From: Actinomadura harenae
Lineage (GTDB): Bacteria; Actinomycetota; Actinomycetes; Streptosporangiales; Streptosporangiaceae
Reading direction: 5' to 3'
Length of the DNA: 64,000 bases
Assembly: GCF_003696215.1 (NCBI RefSeq)
Contig: NZ_RFFG01000003.1
Location: 124,001-188,000 of the forward strand
A program made the translations under genes and the position numbers. The notes beneath the pieces are model-generated. The model made no database searches. It was not told where the DNA came from and saw only the letters and a program-made list of their open reading frames with translations. Positions 1 to 7,898 of this stretch are shown in pieces (position 1 is the stretch's first letter; the number at the start of each line of letters is the position of its first letter).

Positions 1-705
1 CCACGCCCGACCATCCTCTACGGCTACGGCGGCTTCGGCATTCCGCTCACCCCGTCCTACGCCGCGGACGCGCTGGCCTGGGTGGAGGAGGGAGGCGTCC
101 TGGCGATCGCCCACCTGAGGGGAGGAGGCGAGGACGGCACGGTCTCGCACCGCGCGGGCATGCTCGACCGGAAGCAGCGCGTCTTCGACGACTTCCTCGC
201 CGCCGCCGAGGAACTCGTCTCCACCGGCCGGACGACCCCGGACCGGCTGGCGATCTGGGGCGAGTCCAACGGCGGCCTCCTCGTCGGCGCGGCGCTGACC
301 CAGCGCCCGGACCTGTTCGCGGCGGCCGTCTGCGTCGCGCCGCTGCTGGACATGGTCCGCTATGACCGCTTCGGCATGGGCGCGGCGTGGCACGGCGAGT
401 ACGGTTCGCCCGCCGATCCCGAGGCGTTCGGCTGGCTGCACGCGTACTCGCCGTACCACCACGTCCACGCGGGGACCGGCTACCCGGCGACCCTCTTCGC
501 GGTCTTCGACGGCGACTCCCGCGTCGACCCGCTGCACGCGCGCAAGATGTGCGCCGCGCTCCAGTGGGCGGCCGCCGGGGACCGGCCCGTCCTGCTGCGC
601 AGGGAGTCCGGCGTCGGGCACGCGTCCCGATCCGCCGGACGCTCCTACGATCTCGCGGCCGACCTCCTCACTTTCGTGACGACTCGGATAGGAGGATCTG
701 CCTGA
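1..705 (+). CDS. Prolyl oligopeptidase family serine peptidase (S9), C-terminal part only
   Basis: The open frame runs in from the left edge, so the beta-propeller and the true start are missing. What is visible is the alpha/beta-hydrolase half of an S9A-type peptidase, which cleaves short peptides after proline or similar residues. The nucleophile motif GESNGG lies near base 260, the likely catalytic Asp is in DGDSRVD near base 510, and the likely catalytic His is in GVGHAS near base 615. The oxyanion-side block GYGGFG is at bases 22-39. The gene ends four bases from the end of a convergent regulator. The family call is firm. Substrate and cellular location cannot be judged because the N-terminus is absent. 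Confidence 0.9.
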   Translation, partial: PRPTILYGYGGFGIPLTPSYAADALAWVEEGGVLAIAHLRGGGEDGTVSHRAGMLDRKQRVFDDFLAAAEELVSTGRTTPDRLAIWGESNGGLLVGAALTQRPDLFAAAVCVAPLLDMVRYDRFGMGAAWHGEYGSPADPEAFGWLHAYSPYHHVHAGTGYPATLFAVFDGDSRVDPLHARKMCAALQWAAAGDRPVLLRRESGVGHASRSAGRSYDLAADLLTFVTTRIGGSA

Positions 706-709
706 CGGG

Positions 710-1375
710 TCACCGTCCGACGCGCGGAGAGCGGGGAACGCGGGGCGTCCGGGGCATGCCGCCGCCGCCCCCGAGCCAGCCGTTCTCCTCGGCGATCGCG
801 ACCGCCTCCAGGCGGGTGCGCGCGCCGACCTTCGAGACGATGCGTGCCAGGTAGTTCCGGACGGTTCCCGTGGCGAGGAACAGCGACCGCGCGGTCTCGG
901 CGACGGTCGCGCCCTTCGCGGTCTCCCGCAGGACCTCCAGTTCGCGCGGGGTGAGCGGACTCCGGGACGTCGCGAGCTCGGCGAACGCGAGCTCGGCGTC
1001 GATGACGCGCTCACCGTTCGCGACGTCGCGGATCGCCTGGATGAGCCGGGCCGGCGAGGTGTCCTTGAGCAGGAACCCCTCCGCGCCCGCCGCGACCGCC
1101 CGGCGCAGGTCGCCGGGCCGCCGTCGTTCGGCCATGATGATCACGCGGCACCCTGGCAGCAGGCCGAGCAGCCCGGCGGCGGCGTCGACGCCGTCGAGGT
1201 CGGGCAGCCCGAGGTCCACGAGCGCCACCTCCGGACGGCCGTGCGCCGCCGCGGCGGGCAGCTTGCGGGCGCAGTCCACGGTCTCGACCACGCGGATGTC
1301 CGGTTCGCCGTCCAGGAGGGCGACCAGACCACTGCGGAACAGATGGACGTTCTCGGCGAGGAGGACGCGGATCAC
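710..1375 (-). CDS. NarL/FixJ-type response regulator, LuxR HTH
   Basis: This 221-residue protein has a receiver domain (about 1-120) and a LuxR-type helix-turn-helix (about 140-200, beginning LTPRELEVL). The phospho-acceptor is the Asp in VALVDLGLPDLDG, and the conserved Lys is in FLLKDTS. The acidic pair that normally binds magnesium near residue 8 reads AEN instead of DD, so phosphorylation may be weakened or altered. No histidine kinase lies next to it, which makes it an orphan here. The C-terminal tail is Gly-rich followed by Pro/Arg-rich repeats. Its targets cannot be read from the window. Confidence 0.88.
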   Translation of the reverse strand: MIRVLLAENVHLFRSGLVALLDGEPDIRVVETVDCARKLPAAAAHGRPEVALVDLGLPDLDGVDAAAGLLGLLPGCRVIIMAERRRPGDLRRAVAAGAEGFLLKDTSPARLIQAIRDVANGERVIDAELAFAELATSRSPLTPRELEVLRETAKGATVAETARSLFLATGTVRNYLARIVSKVGARTRLEAVAIAEENGWLGGGGGMPRTPRVPRSPRVGR

Positions 1376-1848
1376 CGGCGGTTCCCCGGGATCGGATCCC
1401 GTCCTGACGGGGATATTGGCGCTGGTCTGCGGAATGGGGTCAGGGCACGTCCGGGCTGGGGGACGAGAGGCATGGCGTCGCCTTGGGTTGGACTGGGGCG
1501 CGGCAGACGCCAGCGTGCGGGAGAAGCCCGCGGCACGTCAAATGCGATATGTCGGAATAATCATCTTCCCTATACCCGTGAGGTGAGTGTTTTCGAGCCC
1601 GTAGTCGCACAGAGTGTCCACGCGCACACGCATGACCATCGGGGATCACGCTCCGACGACCAAGGATTCCCTGGCCCCGCCCCCGGCGACCGCATCCGGC
1701 CACGGATTCGATACCGGCCGGTACGCTGCGAGAAGAGGAATTGCCCTTGACACGCACGCGGAACTTCCCCCGCTGGGAGGCCCATGCGTCCATTAAGAAG
1801 AATCGGCTTCATGGACTTTATGAGCCTCCGGTCCGGGCGGCTTAAGCG
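1376..1848. other. Intergenic region, no supported gene
   Basis: About 470 bases between two leftward genes. Several open frames cross it, but none has a recognisable product, a good ribosome site or family-like composition. Short patches near 1550-1580 and 1795-1830 are less GC-rich than the surroundings. They may hold promoter elements for the response regulator downstream, but no clear -10/-35 pair was identified. Confidence 0.5.
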
Positions 1849-2457
1849 CTACTCCTGGGACAGCGCGGCCTTGGCCGTCTCATAGTCGCCCGTGGGAGGG
1901 TTCTCGTCCCTGGCGTAGACGAGGTGCACGACCCCGCTCGAGAACGGCGTGCAACTCAGCAGCTTCAACGGAAGGGGCGCGTCCGCCTCCTCGAACAGCC
2001 GCGTCCCCTTCCGGACCGCGATCGGATGCACCAGCAGGTGCAGCTCGTCGAGCAGCCCCTCCTCCAGCAGCCGCCGGACGACCGAGACCGACCCGCTCAT
2101 CGCGATGTCCCCGCCCGGCCCGTTCTTCAGCGCCGCGACGGCCTCGATGAGCTCCCCTTGAAGGACCTCGGAGTTCCGCCAGGTGAACTCGAGGCTCTGC
2201 CGGGACACGACGACCTTCCGCGCATCCCCGAGGGCCTTGGCCATCGGCGCGTCCTCGCCGCCCGCGGTCTCCCGCTCCGGCCACGCGCCGGCGAAGCTGT
2301 CGTACGTCGTGCGTCCCAGCAGCAGCGTGTCCGCGCCGGTGAGCTGCGCGGACACCGCGCGTCCCATCTCCTCGTCGTAGTAGGGGAAGTGCCAGTCCTG
2401 CGGGTCGCCGACGACGCCGTCGAGCGAGATGAACAGCCCGGCCGTGATCTTCCGCAT
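1849..2457 (-). CDS. Dihydrofolate reductase family protein (RibD C-terminal-like)
   Basis: This 202-residue protein fits the short bacterial DHFR-like/RibD_C reductases, which use NADPH but whose substrate is usually unknown. It begins with the characteristic MRKITAGLFISLDGVV strand-loop. It carries the LLLGRTTYD block near residue 48 and the MSGSVSVVRRLLEEGLLDEL block near residues 120-140. Length is normal for the family. The gene stands alone between a leftward regulator and a rightward HAD-like gene. It is very unlikely to be the folate-pathway DHFR, since these proteins lack the classical folate-binding features. Confidence 0.88.
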   Translation of the reverse strand: MRKITAGLFISLDGVVGDPQDWHFPYYDEEMGRAVSAQLTGADTLLLGRTTYDSFAGAWPERETAGGEDAPMAKALGDARKVVVSRQSLEFTWRNSEVLQGELIEAVAALKNGPGGDIAMSGSVSVVRRLLEEGLLDELHLLVHPIAVRKGTRLFEEADAPLPLKLLSCTPFSSGVVHLVYARDENPPTGDYETAKAALSQE

Positions 2458-2561
2458 CGCTACCGCTCCTTCGTCGATGACGTTCTGCCCAGAGGAGACT
2501 CTTCTCAGCCCTGGAAGTCATCGCGGCCGAACCCATCCGGACGGCGGGCCGTCCCACTGAG

Positions 2562-3053
2562 GTGGATCAACAGCCGCTGCTCTTCCTCGACGTCGACGGC
2601 CCGCTCATCCCCTTCGGCGCCGACACCCCCTACCCCACCTTCGAGCCGGAGGGCGACAACCCCTTCCTGCCCCGGATCGACCCGGCCCTCGGCGCGCCCC
2701 TCCGCTCGCTGCCCTGCGAACTCGTCTGGGCCACCGCCTGGACGTCCGACGCCAACGACCTGGTCGCGCCCCGGCTCGGCCTGCCACGGCTCCCGGTCGT
2801 CCACTGGCCCAAGGCGACCCACCAGGACGACCTGGACGAGCAGGCGGGCCTCCACTGGAAGACCCGCCATCTCGTGAACTGGGCCGACGGACGCCCCTTC
2901 GCCTGGGTCGACGACGAACTCACCGCCACGGACCGCGCCTGGGTGGCGGACCACCACCCGTCCGCCGCCCTCCTCCACCACGTCGACTCCACCCGCGGCC
3001 TCACCGCTCAGGACTTCGCCGCCCTGACCACCTGGCTACGCCAAACGACATGA
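2562..3053 (+). CDS. HAD-like hydrolase domain protein
   Basis: This 163-residue protein starts at a GTG followed by a hydrophobic strand ending in FLDVDGPL, the HAD motif I, with the nucleophile Asp and the second Asp both present near residues 10-12. A later acidic pair in AWVDDEL (about residue 114) fits the metal-binding motif IV. WATAWTSDAN near residue 57 occupies the motif II region. This arrangement matches a small actinobacterial HAD-like family of unknown substrate. It is divergent from the DHFR-like gene and convergent with the peroxiredoxin gene. Confidence 0.78.
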   Translation: MDQQPLLFLDVDGPLIPFGADTPYPTFEPEGDNPFLPRIDPALGAPLRSLPCELVWATAWTSDANDLVAPRLGLPRLPVVHWPKATHQDDLDEQAGLHWKTRHLVNWADGRPFAWVDDELTATDRAWVADHHPSAALLHHVDSTRGLTAQDFAALTTWLRQTT

Positions 3054-3061
3054 CCCCGCCC

Positions 3062-3526
3062 TCACACCAGAGTCCGGAGGCCGCGGACGGCGGCGGCGAT
3101 GCCCTTCTTGTCGTAGGCGCCGGTGGGCATGGTGGACCCGTGGGCGTGCCGGACGATCCCGTGCGCGTCCACGAGGACGCTGCCCGACTGCTGCATCGAG
3201 CCGAAGACCTTCCGGCTCAGGCCGACCGACGCGTGCGGCGCGCCGTCGCGTCCGACGAGGACGGAGAACGGGATGTCGCGCTTGGCCTTCCAGGCGGCCG
3301 CGGCCTCCCTGCCCTCGGGCACGGCGATGAGAACCTGAACGTCGGCCGCGGCGAACTCGGCGCGCGAACGGACGAGGTCCTGGACGTGCCGATTGCAGAC
3401 CGGGCAGGACGTCGACCGCATGAAGTACACGAGCGCCGCACCGGCGTCGAGGGCGGACAGGCGGACGGCGTGCCCGTCCGTGTCCTTGAGCAGGACGCCG
3501 GGTGCGAGCGATCCGGTTTCGAGCAT
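3062..3526 (-). CDS. Peroxiredoxin-like protein (AhpC/TSA, thioredoxin fold)
   Basis: This 154-residue thioredoxin-fold protein carries STSCPVCNRHV near residue 40, a CxxC at the position of the peroxidatic cysteine. Length and the APGVLLKDTDG opening fit the AhpC/TSA and Redoxin group, which reduces peroxides or disulfides in the cytosol. The C-terminal half keeps the GSVLVDAHGIVRHAH strand pair typical of the fold. It follows the ECF sigma factor gene by ten bases on the same strand, so the two are probably cotranscribed and the sigma factor may drive a redox response. Confidence 0.85.
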   Translation of the reverse strand: MLETGSLAPGVLLKDTDGHAVRLSALDAGAALVYFMRSTSCPVCNRHVQDLVRSRAEFAAADVQVLIAVPEGREAAAAWKAKRDIPFSVLVGRDGAPHASVGLSRKVFGSMQQSGSVLVDAHGIVRHAHGSTMPTGAYDKKGIAAAVRGLRTLV

Positions 3527-3536
3527 GGCGAACTCC

Positions 3537-4088
3537 CTAACATGCGTGAGTGGGATCGAGGCTGAGGCGCAGCCGCGTCCGGGCCCGGTGGAGATGGGAC
3601 TTCATCGCCGGGGTGCTCAGCCCGAGCCGCTCCGCGACCGTCCGCCCGGGATATCCCAGGACGTCCCGCATGATGAGCACCCGGCGCTGGACGTCCGGAA
3701 GCTGCTGGATCGCCTGCGCGACCCGCTCCGCCTCCAGCCGCCGGATCGCCTCCTCCTCGGCGGACGTCGCGAACCCCGGTTCGCCCTCCTCCGGCGCGGC
3801 GACCGGCGCGACGACCAGCGGCCGGGCCCGCCGCAGGCACTCGTTACGGACGATCCGGAACATCCACGAGGCCAGCGCCGCGGTCGCGCGCAGTGAACCG
3901 ATCCTCCGGTAGAGGATGATCAGTGCCTCCTGCGCGGCGTCCTCGGCGTCCTGCGGCGTCGCGCACAGGTGCTCCGCGAACCGCCGCACATGGACGTGCG
4001 CGCCATCGAGCACCGCCACGATCGACTCGCGGTCACCCGCCTGCGCCGCCCGGATCAGCTGCGCACTCGCCCAGGACCCATCAGCCAT
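3537..4088 (-). CDS. ECF RNA polymerase sigma factor
   Basis: This 183-residue sigma-70-family protein has region 2 at about residues 20-90 (DAEDAAQEALIILYRRI and the following FRIVRNECLRRAR) and region 4 at about 120-175 (LPDVQRRVLIMRDVLGYPG, then the recognition helix ending SHLHRARTRLR). Size and the missing regions 1 and 3 are typical of extracytoplasmic-function sigma factors. No anti-sigma gene lies beside it. Its only operon partner in view is the peroxiredoxin-like gene, which suggests control by oxidative stress or by protein-level regulation elsewhere. Confidence 0.92.
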   Translation of the reverse strand: MADGSWASAQLIRAAQAGDRESIVAVLDGAHVHVRRFAEHLCATPQDAEDAAQEALIILYRRIGSLRATAALASWMFRIVRNECLRRARPLVVAPVAAPEEGEPGFATSAEEEAIRRLEAERVAQAIQQLPDVQRRVLIMRDVLGYPGRTVAERLGLSTPAMKSHLHRARTRLRLSLDPTHAC

Positions 4089-4948
4089 GCCCGCGCCTCC
4101 TCCTCGCTTGACCGACCCCTATAAGAGCCCGCCACCCCGAGAAAGGATTCACCTCGACGTGTCGCGGCCTTGTGGGGTTCGGGGGCCGGAGTAGGCGAAT
4201 GCGCTTCGGATCGGGTGGTAGCGGTCCGTAGTGGCGCGCCTCGCGGGGCCGGGTGTTTCGGGCACCGCGTGTTCGGCGGGCGGAGAGGGACGCGGGCACC
4301 GCGGCGGCGCCTCCGGTGACGGGGGCCGCAAGGCCGTTCGACTCACGTCATGCCGTGCCAGAACAGGGAATCTCACCCCAAGGAACGGTCCAAAGGCAAT
4401 CGTCGCCATGACGAGTACGAGCCGGGAAAGGGATGACCGGATTCGGCCACGCAGGGCCACCTTCGGCCTGGTGGCACGAGTCCATCCGGCGCGTTGCTCA
4501 TGCTGACGCCTCATGCCGACGCCTCACGCTGCCTCATTGTCGCGGACCGGCAGGTCGACCGGCCTGCGAAAGTTACCTTGCGTGACGAAGTTTCGGGGAA
4601 AACAATCTGGACCTCCCTCTCAAGATCCGCTTATTCTTCGGTCGGTCGTCCACAGGGGCAGGCGGAACGGGGCCGCCTTATCGTCCACCGGACGACACTC
4701 TCGGCTTCATTGCGCACCGGATCAAAGTCGATTCAGCTGCCCAGGGAGGGACGTGTAGATGTCGCCTGCACGCCACGATCGTTCACCAGGAATCATCGTC
4801 CCGCCCGACAGGCCCTGATCCCGGCCCACGAACTCCGGTAACACCCAAGTCGCTTCACCGATAGGCGAAGCCGGCATGCTCCGCCGTGCCACAAAACGGC
4901 AGGCGGGGATTCACGGCCATCGTTCCACCCCAGGATGGTTGGCTTCAG
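4089..4948. other. Long intergenic region ahead of the biosynthetic operon
   Basis: About 860 bases with no convincing gene. GC content falls noticeably in 4540-4760 compared with the flanking genes. Open frames here, for example 4494-4841, lack ribosome sites and recognisable composition. The stretch probably carries the promoter and operator of the operon starting at 4949 and the promoter of the leftward sigma gene. I could not identify a clear -35/-10 pair, riboswitch or pathway regulator gene. The operon therefore has no cluster-situated regulator immediately upstream. Confidence 0.5.
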
Positions 4949-6340
4949 ATGACAATTCAGGAACAACGCCTGCCCGTTTTCGAATCAAACGGGGAGGCTC
5001 TGCGCGGCCGGGTGGCGACCTACGCGGCGAGCGAGTTGTTCGGCGGACAGCCCGACCCGCTGCACGGCCCCAACCCCTACCGGCGCACGCTGGTGCCGGA
5101 GGCGCTGGCGGAGCTCGACTTCGACCGTCCCCTCGCGGCGCGGGAGTTCGCGACCTCCAGATCGCTGACGGCGCACCGGATCCTTGGCACCTACTACGAG
5201 TCCGAGACCGTGCTGCTCCCCGACCAGGGGCTGGCCGGCCTGCGGACGGACTTCGCGACCTTCTACGGCGAGGATCTCCGGCGGATCAGGGAGTCGTCCC
5301 TCTCCGACCTGGAGCGATTCGCCTTCGGCTTCCTCGACTCGGAGGTCGAGGTCAGCGGCGACTGCACGGCCGAGGTGCTCGACACCTACCTGCGGCACCT
5401 GGTGGACGAGGCGGCGAACGGCGAGTCCGCCGCGCTGAACGCGGTCGCCGGCGCCGTGAACCGGCCGATGGCCGCCGACACCTACCTCGTCCAGCTCGCG
5501 CTGGACGGACTCACCGAGGCCTCGGCGATGTCGCGCAACCTCGGCGGCGCGTACGGCCCCGAGCAGTCGGCGCTGTTCAAGGTCTTCATCGACGAGTTCG
5601 GGTACGGCGCCTACGAGGCGAAACACACCACGATCTTCACCAAGATGCTGCGCAGCCGGGGCATGGCCTCGCACGTGCACGCCTACTGGAACTTCTACCT
5701 TCCCGGTCCGATAGCGATCAACAACCACTACTACCTGCTGTCCCGGGACCACTCCAAATTCTTCCGCTACGCGGGCGCGGTCGCCTATGCCGAGGCCGTT
5801 TTCGCCCCGGCGTTCGTGAAAATGATCAAGGTGTTCCGGGACGTCTTCGGTGACGACGTCGACCTGCACTACTGCGACGAGCACGCGCACATCGACGAAC
5901 ACCACGGGCGAATCACCAGGGAAGAGATTCTGCTCGCGCTCGCCGAGCGCCACGGCGACCACGTGGTCCCCGAGCTGATGCGCGGCATCGCCGAGGCGCG
6001 CCTGCTCGGAGGCTGGTTCGAGGACGACACCGCCGCGCAGATCGAATGGGCCGACACCATTCCCGCGCACCGGGAAAGGGCCGCCGGCCGCACCCTGGAG
6101 GGCCCTCCGGAACGGGTCGAACGGACACGGAAAGCGATGTTCTCCACCCGCAATCACGACCGGGACATGGTGCTGGAGATCGAACACGGTGAGGCCGAGC
6201 TCGTGACCAGCGCGACCGGCACTCCCGAGCCCCTCGCCAAGGGCGACGCGGTGCTGGTCCCGGCCGGCCGCGTCTACGGCGTCCGGTCCGTCTCCGACTC
6301 CTCGGTCCACCTCCTCCACCCCGTACGGGACGACTCATGA
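4949..6340 (+). CDS. SznF-like haem-oxygenase-fold diiron N-oxygenase with C-terminal cupin (copy A)
   Basis: This 463-residue protein has three regions: an N-terminal helical part (1-145), a haem-oxygenase-like diiron domain (150-365) and a short cupin (about 395-460). Candidate iron ligands are Glu190, Glu216, His226, Glu282, His312, Asp316 and His319, the last three in EHAHIDEHH. Their spacings equal those I recall for SznF, the enzyme that N-oxygenates N-methyl-arginine in streptozotocin biosynthesis. In the cupin, the canonical HxH...H site reads Arg401, His403 and Tyr443, so iron binding there is doubtful. The ATG at 4949 is preferred over a GTG at 4886 because of the AGGATGG at 4932-4938 and the SznF-like length. 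The stop overlaps the Rieske start (ATGA). Predicted role is guanidine N-hydroxylation in the cytosol. Exact substrate and product are inference. Confidence 0.88.
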   Translation: MTIQEQRLPVFESNGEALRGRVATYAASELFGGQPDPLHGPNPYRRTLVPEALAELDFDRPLAAREFATSRSLTAHRILGTYYESETVLLPDQGLAGLRTDFATFYGEDLRRIRESSLSDLERFAFGFLDSEVEVSGDCTAEVLDTYLRHLVDEAANGESAALNAVAGAVNRPMAADTYLVQLALDGLTEASAMSRNLGGAYGPEQSALFKVFIDEFGYGAYEAKHTTIFTKMLRSRGMASHVHAYWNFYLPGPIAINNHYYLLSRDHSKFFRYAGAVAYAEAVFAPAFVKMIKVFRDVFGDDVDLHYCDEHAHIDEHHGRITREEILLALAERHGDHVVPELMRGIAEARLLGGWFEDDTAAQIEWADTIPAHRERAAGRTLEGPPERVERTRKAMFSTRNHDRDMVLEIEHGEAELVTSATGTPEPLAKGDAVLVPAGRVYGVRSVSDSSVHLLHPVRDDS

Positions 6341-6813
6341 GCCGCATCGTGGTGATGGACCTGCGGGTGCACAACACCGTGCTCGCCGGTCACGACCGGT
6401 ACTTCCTCCTCGTCGGCCAGGACGAGCGGTCGCATCTCGTCCGCGACTGGTGCCCGCACCGCGGCGGGCCGCTCAGCCTCTCCCGGCTGACCCCCGACGG
6501 ACGCCGCCTGACCTGCCCGTGGCACGGGACCAAGGTCGGCGTCGCCGCCGTCCGGCGCACCGGGGTGCCCATGGTGCGCAGCGGCGACGAGGCCATCGTG
6601 CTGCTCCCGGACACGCCGGACGACGTGCCCGTGACGCTGGTCCAGAAGCGGATCCTGGCCAACCTTCCGCCCGAGGCCGCCGACCTTCCGTCCGGGGCGG
6701 CCGACCTTCCGTCCGGGGCGGCCGACCTTCCGTCCGGGGCGGCCGACCTTCCACCTGGGGCGGCCGAGCCCTGTCCGCCTCAGGCGGTCGAGCCCTGCGA
6801 GGTGCAACGATGA
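6337..6813 (+). CDS. Small Rieske [2Fe-2S] protein
   Basis: This 158-residue protein has a classic Rieske cluster motif: Cys39 and His41 in CPHRGG and Cys60 and His63 in CPWHG. The domain ends near residue 100, and no catalytic oxygenase domain follows, so it should act as an electron carrier. It is translationally coupled (ATGA overlaps) to the SznF-like gene before it and the methyltransferase gene after it, which makes it a natural candidate electron donor for the two diiron enzymes. Residues 108-142 form a Pro/Ala-rich tail of seven-residue repeats (ADLPSGA type) encoded by a 21-bp tandem repeat. The tail has no known function. The Rieske call is firm and the partner is inferred from context. 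Confidence 0.9.
   Translation: MSRIVVMDLRVHNTVLAGHDRYFLLVGQDERSHLVRDWCPHRGGPLSLSRLTPDGRRLTCPWHGTKVGVAAVRRTGVPMVRSGDEAIVLLPDTPDDVPVTLVQKRILANLPPEAADLPSGAADLPSGAADLPSGAADLPPGAAEPCPPQAVEPCEVQR
6658..6765 (+). repeat. 21-bp in-frame tandem repeat in the Rieske gene
   Basis: About five head-to-tail copies of a 21-base unit (gccgaccttccgtccggggc plus one base), the central three nearly identical and the outer ones diverged. Because the unit is a multiple of three, copy-number change keeps the frame and would only lengthen or shorten the ADLPSGA tail of the protein. Confidence 0.92.
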
Positions 6814-7898
6814 GCGAAGACCTGCACGAGGCCGTCCTCCCGGAGGACACGGCCGGCGCCGTCGACCGGGAGGTCGCCGAGTTCATCCGGCGCGGCCGGG
6901 ACCTGCACGAGTCCGGACGGTTCGACAAGGCCATCGAGGAGTTCGAACTCGCGCTGGCCCTGGCGGGCGACAACCGCGAGGCGGTGCTCGGGCACAACCG
7001 CGCCGTGCGCCGCCACGTCCCCCGCTGGCACTGGGAGATGCTCCACGACAAGGAGCGCGCCGACCTGTACGACCGGGCCATCCGCCAGGTCGTCCGGCCG
7101 GACCGGCTGGTGCTGGACATCGGCACCGGCACCGGGCTGCTGTCCATGATGGCCGCCCGCGCCGGGGCCCGCGAGGTGATCGCCTGCGAGGGGCAGCCCG
7201 CCGTCGCGGCCGTCGCGGAGCAGATCATCCACGCCGCGGGCCACCATCGCGCGATCACGGTCGTCCCGAAGCGGTCGACCGCGATGCGGGTGCCGGAGGA
7301 CATGCCCGCCCGCGCCGACATCCTGATCACCGAGACCATCGACTGCGCGCTGCTGGGCGAGGGCATCCTCGGCACCATCGCGCACGCCCGCGAGCACCTG
7401 CTGAAGGAGGACGCGCTGATCCTCCCGTCCGCCGGACGGGTGTTCGCGCAGCTCGTGGAGAGCGACTCGCTGTTCCGCAAGAACCACGTCGGCGACCTCT
7501 ACGGGTTCGACCTCTCGGAGTTCAACCGGCTCGCCTCGCTGGAGTACTTCGACTCGCGGCTGCGCAACCACCGGTGGCGTCCGCTGTCGGAGCCGATGGA
7601 GATCTTCGCGTTCGACTTCTACCGCGACGGCCCCGAGGAGCGGCGGGCCGAGTTCGTGGTGTCGCCGACGGCCGAGGGCCGCTGCCACGCGATCGTGTTC
7701 TGGTTCGAACTCGACCTGGTCCCCGGGATCGGGCTCACCAACTCTCCCGGCAACCCCGAGTCCCACTGGAAGCAGGCCGTCCAGTGCCTGCCGGACCCCC
7801 TCCAGGTGACGCCCGGCGAACCGCTCCTCCTCGAGGCGCGGCACGACGAGGCATCCCTCCACTTCACCGCGGTCGGCATGAGGGAGGCGACGTCATGA
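6810..7898 (+). CDS. SznE-like PRMT-fold arginine N-methyltransferase with N-terminal TPR
   Basis: This 362-residue protein resembles protein arginine methyltransferases. A TPR-like helix pair lies at about 24-57. The SAM motif I, VLDIGTGTGLLS, is at 101-112. A double-Glu loop, TETIDCALLGEG, has Glu175 and Glu184 placed to grip a guanidine group. A THW-like loop is at 318-320 (SHW). In streptozotocin biosynthesis the PRMT-like SznE methylates free L-arginine before SznF acts. Here the gene sits between two SznF-like genes, with ATGA overlaps on both sides, so the same role is the best inference. A protein substrate cannot be excluded, and the TPR could bind one. Confidence 0.87.
   Translation: MSEDLHEAVLPEDTAGAVDREVAEFIRRGRDLHESGRFDKAIEEFELALALAGDNREAVLGHNRAVRRHVPRWHWEMLHDKERADLYDRAIRQVVRPDRLVLDIGTGTGLLSMMAARAGAREVIACEGQPAVAAVAEQIIHAAGHHRAITVVPKRSTAMRVPEDMPARADILITETIDCALLGEGILGTIAHAREHLLKEDALILPSAGRVFAQLVESDSLFRKNHVGDLYGFDLSEFNRLASLEYFDSRLRNHRWRPLSEPMEIFAFDFYRDGPEERRAEFVVSPTAEGRCHAIVFWFELDLVPGIGLTNSPGNPESHWKQAVQCLPDPLQVTPGEPLLLEARHDEASLHFTAVGMREATS

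Noticed and set aside
4494..4841. 115-codon ORF upstream of the biosynthetic operon, considered as a precursor peptide or regulator gene
   Set aside because: No ribosome site, no precursor-like leader/core pattern, no recognisable family, and codon use unlike neighbouring genes.
6658..6765. CRISPR array
   Set aside because: The repeats are contiguous 21-mers without spacers and lie in frame inside a gene.
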